The notes: a model not told the origin generated them from the letters alone. DNA of 64,000 nucleotides from Alphaproteobacteria bacterium (GCA_015062285.1 SUUY01000001.1:296880-360879); one strand, 5' to 3'. Shown: positions 37,131-45,949, counted from the stretch's first letter. Program-made: numbers and translations.

Positions 37131-37868
37131 ATGGAAACAGAAGTTATTAAAGAAGTTGCTAATCAAATGTCGATGTGGGATTTGGTTTGGGCATCGGATA
37201 TGGTTACCAAAGTGGTGATGATTGGCTTGATTGCAGCATCAGTTTGGTCTTGGGCAATTATTTTTGAAAAAATGGGAACACTTCGTCAACTCAAAACTCG
37301 TTCAATGAAATTTGAGGAAAAGTTTTGGTCCGGAGGATCTTTGGATCGTTTGTATGATTCAATCGGCAATCATCCCAATGACCCAATGGCAGCAATGTTT
37401 GTGGCTGCTATGCGTGAGTGGAAACGCACTAATATTTTGAAGTCTAAAACGGATCGTGGATTGCGAGGAGTTTCTTTGCAACAGCGTATAGAAAAAGCAA
37501 TGACTGTTTCAATGGATAAAGATCTTGATGCAATGGATACCAGAATGGGCTTTTTGGCTTCTACCGGATCAGTAGCTCCTTTAGTGGGGTTGTTTGGTAC
37601 GGTTTGGGGTATTATCAACAGTTTTAATGCAATCGCTTCAACACAAAGTAACTCTTTGGCGGCAATGGCTCCGGGTATTGCCGAGGCTTTGTTTACGACA
37701 GCTTTTGGTTTGATTGCGGCAATTCCGGCAGTAGTGGCTTATAATAAAATTTCTTCAGATATTGACAGATATGCTAAGAAACTAGAAAACTTTATGGCAG
37801 AGTTTTCAAGCATATTATCTCGTGAAATTGATGATACCGCTATTAAGGCGGAAATGGCTGGAGAATAA
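37131..37868 (+). CDS. tolQ: Tol-Pal proton channel subunit TolQ
   Basis: TolQ and TolR form the proton-driven inner-membrane motor that energises TolA. The 245-residue protein has an N-terminal membrane segment (about 25-48), a cytoplasmic loop, and the paired C-terminal segments of the MotA/TolQ/ExbB family (TGSVAPLVGLFGTVWGIINSF near 145 and EALFTTAFGLIAAIPAVVAYN near 185). The ATG at 37131 is chosen for AAAGGG upstream. A longer frame from 37077 adds an unrelated stretch. It is 2 bp before tolR. Confidence 0.96.
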   Translation: METEVIKEVANQMSMWDLVWASDMVTKVVMIGLIAASVWSWAIIFEKMGTLRQLKTRSMKFEEKFWSGGSLDRLYDSIGNHPNDPMAAMFVAAMREWKRTNILKSKTDRGLRGVSLQQRIEKAMTVSMDKDLDAMDTRMGFLASTGSVAPLVGLFGTVWGIINSFNAIASTQSNSLAAMAPGIAEALFTTAFGLIAAIPAVVAYNKISSDIDRYAKKLENFMAEFSSILSREIDDTAIKAEMAGE

Positions 37869-37870
37869 TT

Positions 37871-38311
37871 ATGTTTGCAAAAAATATTACTCGTCGTCAT
37901 TCATTACGTTATCATAGAAATGCTGATGTAAATATTACAAACCTGATGGATGTAATGATGGTGCTGTTGGTAGTATTTATGGTTGCGGCTCCATTGATGA
38001 CATCGGGCATAGCGCTTGATTTACCAAAGGTGGGAGGTAAAGCAATGGAAGGCGAAGAAACTTCAATCAATATCAGCGTGGACAAAGAAGGGTATTATTA
38101 TATCGGAGAAACAGAAATTCCGGCAGATAAGGTTGTAGCTAAGCTTAACGCTCTTAAAGAGGCAAATTCTGCACTTAGTGTAACTATATCTGGTGATACG
38201 GGCGCAGAATACGGAAGGGTCATCGGTTTGATGGCGATATTGAAAGAAGCCGGATTTGATAAGGTTGGTTTGAAGACAGAACCAAAACCTTTGAATCAGA
38301 GAAAGAAGTAG
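37871..38311 (+). CDS. tolR: Tol-Pal motor subunit TolR
   Basis: The 146-residue ExbD/TolR-family protein has one N-terminal membrane helix (NITNLMDVMMVLLVVFMVAAPL, about 22-44) with the conserved Asp of the proton path, followed by a periplasmic domain that binds peptidoglycan. It lies between tolQ and tolA with gaps of 2 and 4 bp. Confidence 0.95.
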   Translation: MFAKNITRRHSLRYHRNADVNITNLMDVMMVLLVVFMVAAPLMTSGIALDLPKVGGKAMEGEETSINISVDKEGYYYIGETEIPADKVVAKLNALKEANSALSVTISGDTGAEYGRVIGLMAILKEAGFDKVGLKTEPKPLNQRKK

Positions 38312-38315
38312 TTAG

Positions 38316-39272
38316 ATGCTAAATACTCCACTCAAAAAATCAATAGCGTTACACTTGATAGTTTTTGTACTATGCGTGGTGGATTTGCCATTGTTTTTTT
38401 GGAATCGTAATAATATAGGGCAAGTGCCGATTATTGTTGATTTGAAAGATGTCAAGATATCAGAAATGACAAATCTTCCACCAAAAGCAAAAATGGGTAA
38501 AGAGAATAAAGCGGCTAGCCAAGTCAAAAGAAAAATAGAAAAGAAATATACTAAAGAAGAGCCTAAGGAACAACCTAAGTCAGAAGTAAAAAAGGTTGAG
38601 CCCAAGCAGGAAAAGAAGATAGATCCTCCGACTGCAAAACCGGAACCTCCAAAACGAGATCACTTGGTTGCTCCTCAACCTAAAAAGCCAACGCCTAAAC
38701 CGGAAAAGAAAAAGGAAGTTGCTAAACCAACACCTAAACCGGAGCCAAAAAAAGAACAGCCCAAAAAAGAAGAGGCAAAAAAAGATGAGAGTAAACCGGA
38801 ATTGGCTAATCCGTTGAAAAGTTTGTTAGCCTCGGTTGATGCCTTGGAAAAAGCTGAAGGTCCTAAAGAGACAACAGCAACAATCAAAGAAGGTACAAAA
38901 GTGCAAAACATGGGAATAGAAGGCGGAACCGGAGGGTCTTATTTTAGTGAGCTTTCAATTTCTGAGATAGATGCTATTGCCGGAAGGCTTCGTGCTTGTT
39001 GGAATCTTGATCCCGGAGCAATGGGAATTGAAGATATGATTGTTGAAATTAGAGCGGAACTTAATCAAGACGGAACAGTCAGGAAAGTTGAAATATTGGA
39101 TAGTTCCAGATATGAAAATGACAATCATTTCAGATCTGTTGCAAATAGTGCAAGGCGTGCAGTATATATTTGTCAGCCATATTCTATTTTAGCTGATAAG
39201 TACGCAGAAAAATACGATTTATGGAAAGAGTTGCGATTGCGCTTTAATCCGCTCGACAACTCTGTACAATAG
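38316..39272 (+). CDS. tolA: TolA, envelope-spanning Tol-Pal protein
   Basis: TolA transmits motor energy across the periplasm to TolB-Pal. The 318-residue protein has an N-terminal membrane anchor (about 8-26), a long Lys/Pro/Glu-rich extended region (about 55-180; encoded at roughly 38500-38850, low-complexity DNA), and a C-terminal TonB-like domain with RLRACWNLDPGAMGIEDMIVEIRAEL near 228. Gap to the next gene: 9 bp. That next gene is a membrane protein and not tolB. Confidence 0.93.
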   Translation: MLNTPLKKSIALHLIVFVLCVVDLPLFFWNRNNIGQVPIIVDLKDVKISEMTNLPPKAKMGKENKAASQVKRKIEKKYTKEEPKEQPKSEVKKVEPKQEKKIDPPTAKPEPPKRDHLVAPQPKKPTPKPEKKKEVAKPTPKPEPKKEQPKKEEAKKDESKPELANPLKSLLASVDALEKAEGPKETTATIKEGTKVQNMGIEGGTGGSYFSELSISEIDAIAGRLRACWNLDPGAMGIEDMIVEIRAELNQDGTVRKVEILDSSRYENDNHFRSVANSARRAVYICQPYSILADKYAEKYDLWKELRLRFNPLDNSVQ

Positions 39273-39281
39273 GAAAGCGTT

Positions 39282-40004
39282 ATGTGCAATACTGAAGTAA
39301 AAAAAATAAGACTAGGATCTATTTTAAGAGGGGCTTTTGAATATTGTAGTAAAACTCCAAAGATGGTTTTATTATTTGTAGTTTTGAATTATATGTTATG
39401 TTCCGCAATGGTTTATAGCTGGAAAACATTTTGGCTGTGGGCGTTGTTATTGGTAATGTATGTTTTATGGGGGGGATTGTTCAGATATTATTTTGAACGT
39501 AAGCCATATTTTGAATATAGTGTTTTGTTTTATTCAATGATACCTTCGACTAAAATTGTTGTTTTGTCAGTGATAGTTGTTTCTTTGATATTTTTATTTC
39601 CGGTAATGATCTTATTTATTCCAAATTTGCCGGATGCATTTGCAGCGAATTATGCACATTTTTTGAAAGTAACAATGCAGCAAACAGATATTTTAGATGC
39701 TGTTGTAAATTTGGTAGTAGTATTGTTTTCTCCGGTAATATTATATCGTCCGATGCTGGCTTGGATTGCTGCGCTGTTGGGGCGTAGCGGTTCATTGCGT
39801 TTTGCTTGGGAAAAAACTCAAGGAAATTATTGGGAATTTTTGTTACTAGCAATTATTATTAATTTGAGCGTGGCTTTTTTATATAATGGAATTTTGTGGA
39901 TTGGCGGAAATATTTATATCGCTTTAGTTCCTATATCTGTTTTGGTGGTATATTTTAATGTTGTTATTGCTAAATTGTACGAGCATTTCTTTTTGGATAT
40001 ATAA
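39282..40004 (+). CDS. Polytopic membrane protein in the tolB position
   Basis: The 240-residue protein has about five or six hydrophobic helices (near 28-45, 47-65, 88-115, 140-160, 185-210 and 212-230). I recognise no family or motif. AGGAAAGCGTT precedes the ATG. It follows tolA by 9 bp and is probably in the same operon. This is where tolB would be expected, so it may have replaced or displaced tolB, though nothing in the sequence suggests a beta-propeller or a TolB-like function. Confidence 0.7.
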   Translation: MCNTEVKKIRLGSILRGAFEYCSKTPKMVLLFVVLNYMLCSAMVYSWKTFWLWALLLVMYVLWGGLFRYYFERKPYFEYSVLFYSMIPSTKIVVLSVIVVSLIFLFPVMILFIPNLPDAFAANYAHFLKVTMQQTDILDAVVNLVVVLFSPVILYRPMLAWIAALLGRSGSLRFAWEKTQGNYWEFLLLAIIINLSVAFLYNGILWIGGNIYIALVPISVLVVYFNVVIAKLYEHFFLDI

Positions 40005-40032
40005 TAGCAATAATTAGGAGGTTTATTTAGCA

Positions 40033-40155
40033 TTATGTTTTTAGCATGAATTCATCATGAGTAAAACGAATGGCAGGAAGATCTTTTTCCAGTTGCTTGG
40101 CCAAAGTTGTTTTTCCAAAACCTATAAAACCACAAATTAAGTGTATTTCTGCCAT
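40033..40155 (-). pseudogene. Truncated P-loop kinase / AAA ATPase remnant
   Basis: A 40-codon frame begins MAEIHLICGFIGFGKTTLAK and continues to RFTHDEFMLKT and a stop. It has a Walker A (GFIGFGKTT) followed by the F-T-x-D-E-x-M motif usual after the P-loop in AAA/zeta-like kinases of about 150-180 residues. Everything beyond the first strand-helix-strand is missing, so it is a fragment. It starts 2 bp after the Mur-ligase stop, in the same direction, which suggests the intact gene was once last in that operon. Deletion or replacement by the convergent tolA-region end is likely. Confidence 0.7.
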
Positions 40156-40157
40156 AA

Positions 40158-41519
40158 TTAGATTGCTTTTAGGATTTCCTTACTGAAATCTGCCAACGAG
40201 TTGTCATGAGCCCCCATAATTACAATACGGTCTCCTGGTTTGACGTTTTCTAATACGAATTTTTTGGTATCTGCCTTGTGAGGCAAAAATAGAGCATTAG
40301 AGTGTCCGTTGGCTTTGATTTGCTTGATAATGTTGGCCGAGGATATGCCAACATCTTGAGGCGTTAATTCATAAATTTCTTGCATGATCATAATATCTTC
40401 CGGAGCCAATACTTTAGCAACGGCAGCGGCAACCTCATCTCCGGTATTTACGGCAGAGAAAGGAGTGTGCGGTTGGTACATGGCAATAATTCGTCCCGGA
40501 TAATCTTTGAGAGCTTGTAAAGAAGCTTCAATTTTGCTTGGATTATGTGCAAAATCGTTGTATACAGTTACATTTTTATTGGTACCGATTTTTTCTAATC
40601 TTACTTTGATACCAGTAAATCCTTCCAAAGCTTTTGCTGCTTCAAATTTATCGATACCCGCCATGTGGCAAGCAGATATGGCGGCGAGAGCATTTGAAAC
40701 ATTAAATTTTCCAATTAGGTTGAGCTTAAAGGTATGCCCTTCTATTTGGTATTCAATACCATCGGCAACAGCATTTACTTCGCTGGCGACCAAATCTGCA
40801 TTTGTGTTACCTATGGAATATGTGAATATTTTAGCAGTTGTTTTAAGATTGCGCGCATTGGGGCAATCGTAGTTTACTACCAATGCACCGGTTATGTGAG
40901 ATGCAAAAACAGAAAAGTATTCTATTAGTTTTTCCATACTGGTGTGATCGTGAGAAATATTATTAACCAATCCAATGTATGGGTGATATTTGCGGATTGA
41001 GCCATCACTTTCATCGGCTTCTATAACACAGTATTCTCCGTCATTATAAAGATAGTTAGGAAGTCCGGCTCGATCTTCATAATTGCAAAGCATTCCACCA
41101 TTAATCATGGTCGGTTTATAACCTAAGACATCTAATATATAGCCAATCATTGCTGTTGTGGTAGTCTTTCCTGCAGTTCCGCCGATGGCGATTCCTTTGG
41201 GGTATTCTGAAAATATCTCGCTTAAAAGGTCTGAACGACTTTTAATTGTAAGGCCAAGGTCAAGAGCTGCTTTTATATCAGGATTCTTATCATTTAGGGC
41301 TGCAGAGGTGTATAGGCAACTAATGTCAGGCGTGATTCCGCTACCATCTTGAGGTATTATTTTGATACCTACTGCTTCTAAAGCGGCTTTGCGGTTGGTG
41401 TCTTTTCCTTCGTCAAAGCTTTTGTCCGAGCCATATACATCAAAGCCTTTTTTGACCATTATCTGTTCTAACGGGCTAATGCCATTGCCGGCAGCTCCAC
41501 AAAATACAATCTTCGTCAT
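40158..41519 (-). CDS. Mur ligase family protein (MurC/Mpl-like)
   Basis: The 453-residue protein has a Rossmann-like N-terminal domain (IVFCGAAGNGISPLEQIM), a P-loop IGGTAGKTTTTAMIGY near 113, EADESDGSIRKY near 167 and a C-terminal ligase domain with NDFAHNPSKIEASLQAL near 316. These features are shared by MurC, which adds L-alanine to UDP-MurNAc, and Mpl, which recycles murein tripeptide. The EADESDGS box is MurC-like, but the C-terminal NDFAHNP motif and the N-terminus are closer to Mpl. No other mur genes lie nearby. I leave the choice open. It follows the exported protein gene in the same direction. Confidence 0.85.
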   Translation of the reverse strand: MTKIVFCGAAGNGISPLEQIMVKKGFDVYGSDKSFDEGKDTNRKAALEAVGIKIIPQDGSGITPDISCLYTSAALNDKNPDIKAALDLGLTIKSRSDLLSEIFSEYPKGIAIGGTAGKTTTTAMIGYILDVLGYKPTMINGGMLCNYEDRAGLPNYLYNDGEYCVIEADESDGSIRKYHPYIGLVNNISHDHTSMEKLIEYFSVFASHITGALVVNYDCPNARNLKTTAKIFTYSIGNTNADLVASEVNAVADGIEYQIEGHTFKLNLIGKFNVSNALAAISACHMAGIDKFEAAKALEGFTGIKVRLEKIGTNKNVTVYNDFAHNPSKIEASLQALKDYPGRIIAMYQPHTPFSAVNTGDEVAAAVAKVLAPEDIMIMQEIYELTPQDVGISSANIIKQIKANGHSNALFLPHKADTKKFVLENVKPGDRIVIMGAHDNSLADFSKEILKAI

Positions 41520-41536
41520 TAGTTGCTAGTCCTTAT

Positions 41537-42370
41537 TTATAGAGCATCTAAAGTTTGTTGCTCTTGTTTATTTAAAATTATTAGGTTTTTGTAGTCGATA
41601 ACTATATAACTTTTTCCGTCGCCGTCAACATTTACTGCCAAAGCAGCCCCAACTTCTTTGTTTTGATAGGTGGAATATAGTACGGCTTCTCCGCTTTGTA
41701 GTTGTGATAAAAATTTAGAGTTGCCAATAGGGGCATCTTCTTTGATAACAATATCTTTTCCTCTTTCATCTTTTTTAGTTATGTCTATTTGTGCTGGTGT
41801 AAAAAATTCTTGCTTGTTTCCATATTTTTTTTCAAGCAACGTTGAGTATGTATTATACATTTTTAGCACTTTTGAAGCATTAGGGGTATCGTCAATTAAC
41901 TTGCCGTAGGCTAAAATACGCCAAAGTTGATTGTTTTCGCCAAAGGATATATCGACCCTAGTAATATCTGATACCTCTTTGGGAAGTTTTGAAGCTGAAA
42001 AACTATTAGGGTTATCCTTTAGTTCAATCTTTCGGAGCTCAATACCTTGACGACGTGTTTCATCAATGGTTGAACCCCATGCAAGTCCGAAAGGTGCAGA
42101 TTGGTTGTTTATGTTTATTATTTTTTTATCTGTCGGTTTTGACATGCTTCTTAAAGATGGAAAGCTTTGCTTGCGAAGATGTTTGGGGCGTTGGTTTAAT
42201 AGTTGGCGAGCCGATTCCTCTGCTTTTTGTATTGCATCTTTATCTGAGGGTATATTCTTTAAGGCTTCTTTATCAAGTAGAAAGTCTTGAGTTAAATAAT
42301 TGTTTTGGGCAATAACAGGTGATATATAGCAAAAAATAACGCCAATTAATGTAAGAAAAATGTTTTTCAT
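41537..42370 (-). CDS. Exported protein of unknown function
   Basis: The 277-residue precursor has a signal peptide (KNIFLTLIGVIFCYISPVIAQ) with likely cleavage after IAQ. A charged helical region (about 25-60) precedes a mixed alpha/beta domain containing APFGLAWGSTIDETRRQGIEL near 92, reminiscent of small periplasmic domains, but I recognise no family. The ATG at 42370 is preferred, as a TTG at 42385 would dilute the signal peptide. GAGG lies upstream. It precedes the Mur-ligase gene by 17 bp and is divergent from the TetR gene. Confidence 0.75.
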   Translation of the reverse strand: MKNIFLTLIGVIFCYISPVIAQNNYLTQDFLLDKEALKNIPSDKDAIQKAEESARQLLNQRPKHLRKQSFPSLRSMSKPTDKKIININNQSAPFGLAWGSTIDETRRQGIELRKIELKDNPNSFSASKLPKEVSDITRVDISFGENNQLWRILAYGKLIDDTPNASKVLKMYNTYSTLLEKKYGNKQEFFTPAQIDITKKDERGKDIVIKEDAPIGNSKFLSQLQSGEAVLYSTYQNKEVGAALAVNVDGDGKSYIVIDYKNLIILNKQEQQTLDAL

Positions 42371-42487
42371 CACCAAATTCCTCAAGTTTTTAAAAAATTA
42401 AATTGAACACGAACTAACTTTTGTTTATTGTATATCTATAATTGCAAATATTTTATTAAATATATATGTTTTTTAGAGCAATAAACA

Positions 42488-43120
42488 ATGGTAGAAGATT
42501 TGAGCAAAAGTATACGTCTTAAAAAGTTTATAAAAGAACAAATGCGACAATCCTTGCTTAAGGTTGGACGAAGACTTGTGGTTGAAAAAGGTGTTGATTA
42601 TTTAACAGCACGAAAATTATCTGATGCAGCTAATGCTTCGATAGGTGTAATATATAATACATTTTCAACAATGGATAACTTTATCATTGAACAAAATATT
42701 CAAACATTTGATGAGCTGTATAAGGATTTGTCTTCTGTAGTTTTGCACGAAAATCCATATGTTAATTTGAATTATTATGCCGATGTTTTCGGAAGATTTG
42801 TTTTGGCTAATAAAAATTTGTGGATGCTACTATATAAAGACATGTTATTGTTGGCAAAATCATCAATTAAATATCGTCGTAAAATAATATTGATAGAGGC
42901 ATTGTTGTATAATCAGTTAGGACAGATGTTTGGCGGAATGAAAAAAGCTGAAAGAAAAATTGCATTGCAAATATTGGCTTTATCAATATTTGCTGTTAGC
43001 GGATTCTTGGTTGCTGATAGTGATAATAATTTATACAAACTGAGCAAGCTTAATATTTGCAAGTTATTGTTGAATACTTATTTGGCGGGTTTACAAGGGT
43101 TAAAAAAGGTGAACAAATGA
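42488..43120 (+). CDS. TetR-family transcriptional regulator
   Basis: The 210-residue protein has an N-terminal helix-turn-helix with LLKVGRRLVVEKGVDYLTARKLSDAANASIGVIYNTF (about 20-57) and a helical ligand/dimer domain. The HTH is typical of TetR/AcrR. It overlaps the following membrane protein by 4 bp (ATGA), so the regulator and the membrane protein are probably co-transcribed, and the regulator may control that unit. The signal is unknown. Confidence 0.88.
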   Translation: MVEDLSKSIRLKKFIKEQMRQSLLKVGRRLVVEKGVDYLTARKLSDAANASIGVIYNTFSTMDNFIIEQNIQTFDELYKDLSSVVLHENPYVNLNYYADVFGRFVLANKNLWMLLYKDMLLLAKSSIKYRRKIILIEALLYNQLGQMFGGMKKAERKIALQILALSIFAVSGFLVADSDNNLYKLSKLNICKLLLNTYLAGLQGLKKVNK

Positions 43121-43668
43121 TAGCAGATGCGTATTATAAATTCTTAGGGATAATAAATTCGCAGGAATTTTTACGAAGTTTTTTTGATAATAGATTTTAT
43201 TTAATACTCTTAGTAATTCTGCTGTTAAGAATAAAATATACAACTTATAAATCCATGTGGCTGAGTGCATTGGTTAATATTCCCGGAACTATTTTGCATG
43301 AATTTATGCATTTTTTTGTCGGGTTGGTTTTGAATGCTCGTCCATGTAATTTTACTGTTTTCCCTCGCAGAAGTAACGATGGCGGATATGTTATGGGTAG
43401 TGTTTGTTTTAGAAATGTTACTTTTTACAATGCTGTTCCGGCATCGATGGCACCATTGATGCTTTTGCCGATAGGTTTTTATATAAATAGGTATTTATTA
43501 CCTTATTTAACACCAACGTTTATGAATTATATTCTTTATGTGTTGTTACAAACCGTTATTATTGAGAATGCGGTTCCGTCTAGAGCTGATTTTCGAGTTG
43601 CAGGGACACATTTTTCCGGTGTGATATTGTATGGAATAGTGTTTTTGAGCTTGTTCTTGGTGATATAA
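43117..43668 (+). CDS. Membrane protein with HExxH motif, possible M50-like protease
   Basis: The 183-residue protein has about four or five hydrophobic segments. One membrane segment carries ILHEFMHFFVGLVL, an HExxH zinc motif near residue 66-70. A distal N-A-V-P-S-R-A-D segment (near 150) lies in the position where M50 intramembrane metalloproteases carry their conserved N-x-P-x4-D. No family is certain, and the size is small. The start at 43117 overlaps the TetR stop, with GGTGA upstream. A longer frame from 43057 lies inside the tetR gene. It ends at a bidirectional terminator. Confidence 0.7.
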   Translation: MIADAYYKFLGIINSQEFLRSFFDNRFYLILLVILLLRIKYTTYKSMWLSALVNIPGTILHEFMHFFVGLVLNARPCNFTVFPRRSNDGGYVMGSVCFRNVTFYNAVPASMAPLMLLPIGFYINRYLLPYLTPTFMNYILYVLLQTVIIENAVPSRADFRVAGTHFSGVILYGIVFLSLFLVI

Positions 43669-43672
43669 TAAA

Positions 43673-43699
43673 AAAAACCACCTTATGGTGGTTTTTTTT
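43673..43699. terminator. Bidirectional terminator between the HExxH gene and infA
   Basis: Stem AAAAACCACC/GGTGGTTTTT with a TTAT loop, with A residues on one side and T residues on the other. It serves both convergent genes. Confidence 0.9.
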
Positions 43700-43700
43700 A

Positions 43701-43922
43701 TTAATCTTTGTGACGAAAGGTTATGCGTCCTTTGGTCAAATCGTATGGTGTCATTTCAATATCTACTTTATCTCCAACCATAACTCTGATTCTGAATTTA
43801 CGCATCTTTCCTGCGGTGTGAGCTAAAATTTCAACACCATTTTCCAGTTTGACTCTGAACATGGCATTGGGTAATTTTTCAATCACATCTCCAGTAAATT
43901 CTAAAAGCTCTTCTTTACTCAT
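43701..43922 (-). CDS. infA: Translation initiation factor IF-1
   Basis: IF-1 blocks the A site during initiation. The 73-residue protein is a single OB fold: [23 protein letters not shown] then [41 protein letters not shown] precedes the ATG. It lies 45 bp after the histidine kinase, so it may have its own promoter within the end of that gene. It stands apart from the ribosomal operons, as is common in Alphaproteobacteria. Confidence 0.98.
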   Translation of the reverse strand: MSKEELLEFTGDVIEKLPNAMFRVKLENGVEILAHTAGKMRKFRIRVMVGDKVDIEMTPYDLTKGRITFRHKD

Positions 43923-43967
43923 AAAATAATCCTTTTTTGTTAATTTTACTTATTAATAAACCTTGAT

Positions 43968-45650
43968 TTATTTTTTTGCAACATTTTTTATTGAAGGAAA
44001 GGATAAGGTAAAACAGCTTCCAGATCCTATTGTGCTGCTGACACTAATACTGCCGTTGTATTTTTCGACCAAACTTTTAGTTATTGATAGTCCTAAACCG
44101 GCTCCTTTTTTTATGTTATCTTTACCTTCGGAAAAAAATGGGTCAAAGATACGAGGCATGTTTTCCGGAGATATTCCTACACCAGTATCACTAAAAGATA
44201 TTATAGTTTGTTTTTTTGCATTTTGTTTTATGCTTATGGTGAGGATACCTTTGTTGTCCATTGCTTTTATAGCATTTAGAATAATGTTTATGGCAACCAT
44301 TTTGAAATCAGAACTGTTTCCTTGAATGAATATATCCTTATTAGGAAATTTATATTCGATGCTGATGCCGTTGCGTTTTGCTTCGTAGTCTAAAAGACAA
44401 ATAACGTCATTTAGGTTTTCTTTCACATTTATTTTTTTTGCATCGGAGCTAGATTGTGTTAATTTTAGAAGTCTTTCCGGAACAGCGATACTATTTATGA
44501 GCTCATTGTATATGAGCATTATATTTTGTTTTTCTTCGTCATTATCATCACGGTTAATATAAAATCTGTCAATTTGCCTTTCTAGTAGCATTCTTAATGC
44601 TCCAAGATGATTTTTTATTTCGTGGGCTATTGATGTTGATAAGAAACCGAGTGATGAAAGTTTTTGCTGGTGCGAAAAATTAATGTCATCACTTAAGTCA
44701 CGAATAGCCTCAACAACATATTGATTCTTTCCTTGATAATTCATGGGGGCGGCATTTATGGAAAGATGCTTTTGCGGAAAGGCAGAAAATTGTTGAACTA
44801 ACTTAATGTTTTTTTTGCGATTTTGAAGTATTTCTTTAACCGGACAATGAAATACCTCAGAAGGGCATGGTGTTTTGATGTTTTGAGATGATTCATAGCA
44901 TTTGATGCAATTACGATTATTGCTGCCAACTTGTTTATAATACGCTTTATTTGCAATTATTATGTTATGTTTTTTATCAATTACCCTGATTCCATCGGGG
45001 ATGCTATCAATTAATGATTGTAAAAATGCTTCTTTGTCTTGTACCTCAGAAATGGTTTGTTGCAGAGTGTCAAGCATTGAATTGAATGTCTGTATAAGGT
45101 AATCAAGCTCATCAACAAAATGAGATTGTCTGGTGTTTTTTATTCTGACAGAGAGATTTCCTAAAGATACTTCGGAAGAAGTTTTTGAAATATTATTGAT
45201 TGGATTTAATATCCATTTGGTTATGAGCAGCCCAAGTAATAAAATTGATGTTATTAGTAATAATGTGCTTATAATAAATATTCTTAGGCTTTCTTGAATG
45301 GCTTTATAACGTTGGTCGTAGCTTTGGCGCATTTGTGCGATTTGCTTTTGTTCGTTGTTCAGTTGTGCTATTCTATCTTCTTCAGTATCACTTAAGTAGA
45401 GATTTTTATATAATGTTTCATCAATTTTAATGTTTGGATTGTTGTGTAAAATGTTTCTAAATTCTCTAATAACATTAATGTTTTTAAATAGCAGATCGAT
45501 ATATTGTTGGTTTCTTTGAATGCTGTAGAGCTGTTCATTTTGAATCTTATTTCCATAAATCAAATAAAAAGTGTATCCAAAGATGAGTGAGGTCACTAGA
45601 AATAGTGATAATATGGTATATATAATTTTACGGTTTAGGCTTACGAACAT
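43968..45650 (-). CDS. PAS-containing sensor histidine kinase
   Basis: The 560-residue membrane kinase has two membrane segments (about 9-28 and 128-148) around a periplasmic helical region, a HAMP domain (about 150-205), a PAS domain (about 215-320), HisKA with phosphoacceptor His in SIAHEIKNHLGALRMLLE near 342, and HATPase with DTGVGIS and GAGLGLSITKSL near 520. HEIKN is NtrB/AtoS-like, with His in place of the usual following Pro. The PAS region carries a cysteine cluster, CIKC then PCPSEVFHCPV, which could bind a metal or sense redox state. No response regulator is adjacent. A sigma-54 partner is possible since rpoN is 1.5 kb upstream. Confidence 0.9.
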   Translation of the reverse strand: MFVSLNRKIIYTILSLFLVTSLIFGYTFYLIYGNKIQNEQLYSIQRNQQYIDLLFKNINVIREFRNILHNNPNIKIDETLYKNLYLSDTEEDRIAQLNNEQKQIAQMRQSYDQRYKAIQESLRIFIISTLLLITSILLLGLLITKWILNPINNISKTSSEVSLGNLSVRIKNTRQSHFVDELDYLIQTFNSMLDTLQQTISEVQDKEAFLQSLIDSIPDGIRVIDKKHNIIIANKAYYKQVGSNNRNCIKCYESSQNIKTPCPSEVFHCPVKEILQNRKKNIKLVQQFSAFPQKHLSINAAPMNYQGKNQYVVEAIRDLSDDINFSHQQKLSSLGFLSTSIAHEIKNHLGALRMLLERQIDRFYINRDDNDEEKQNIMLIYNELINSIAVPERLLKLTQSSSDAKKINVKENLNDVICLLDYEAKRNGISIEYKFPNKDIFIQGNSSDFKMVAINIILNAIKAMDNKGILTISIKQNAKKQTIISFSDTGVGISPENMPRIFDPFFSEGKDNIKKGAGLGLSITKSLVEKYNGSISVSSTIGSGSCFTLSFPSIKNVAKK

Positions 45651-45736
45651 GATTTTTTACCTTTTAAGTGTTTGTTAGTTATTGATTAACATTATATATA
45701 TAAAATGTTTCTAAATGATAAATGGGGAAAACAAAA

Positions 45737-45949
45737 ATGATAATGAATAGATTAAGTTTGTTAACAGATCCGAATTTTCAGCTTTGGAATGATGAGAATC
45801 TTGCGTTTATAAAAAAGGACATGTACGAAGGAAAACCTGCGTGGATTATATATGATTCTTGCGGAGAGAAAATAGCAGCGACAGAAACCAAGGAGTTTGC
45901 TTTTTTTGTTGCCGAACAAAATAATTTGCAGCCGTGTTGCGTGAGTTAA
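45737..45949 (+). CDS. Small protein of unknown function
   Basis: The 70-residue protein (MIMNRLSLLTDPNFQLW start) is soluble, with a likely beta-rich core (PAWIIYDSCGEKIAATETKEFAFFVAEQNNLQP). No known motif was recognised. The start at 45737 has a GGGGA sequence eight bases upstream. A frame from 45722 would include it. It is divergent from the histidine kinase and ends at a bidirectional terminator before the convergent ptsN, so it is a self-contained transcription unit. Confidence 0.55.
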   Translation: MIMNRLSLLTDPNFQLWNDENLAFIKKDMYEGKPAWIIYDSCGEKIAATETKEFAFFVAEQNNLQPCCVS

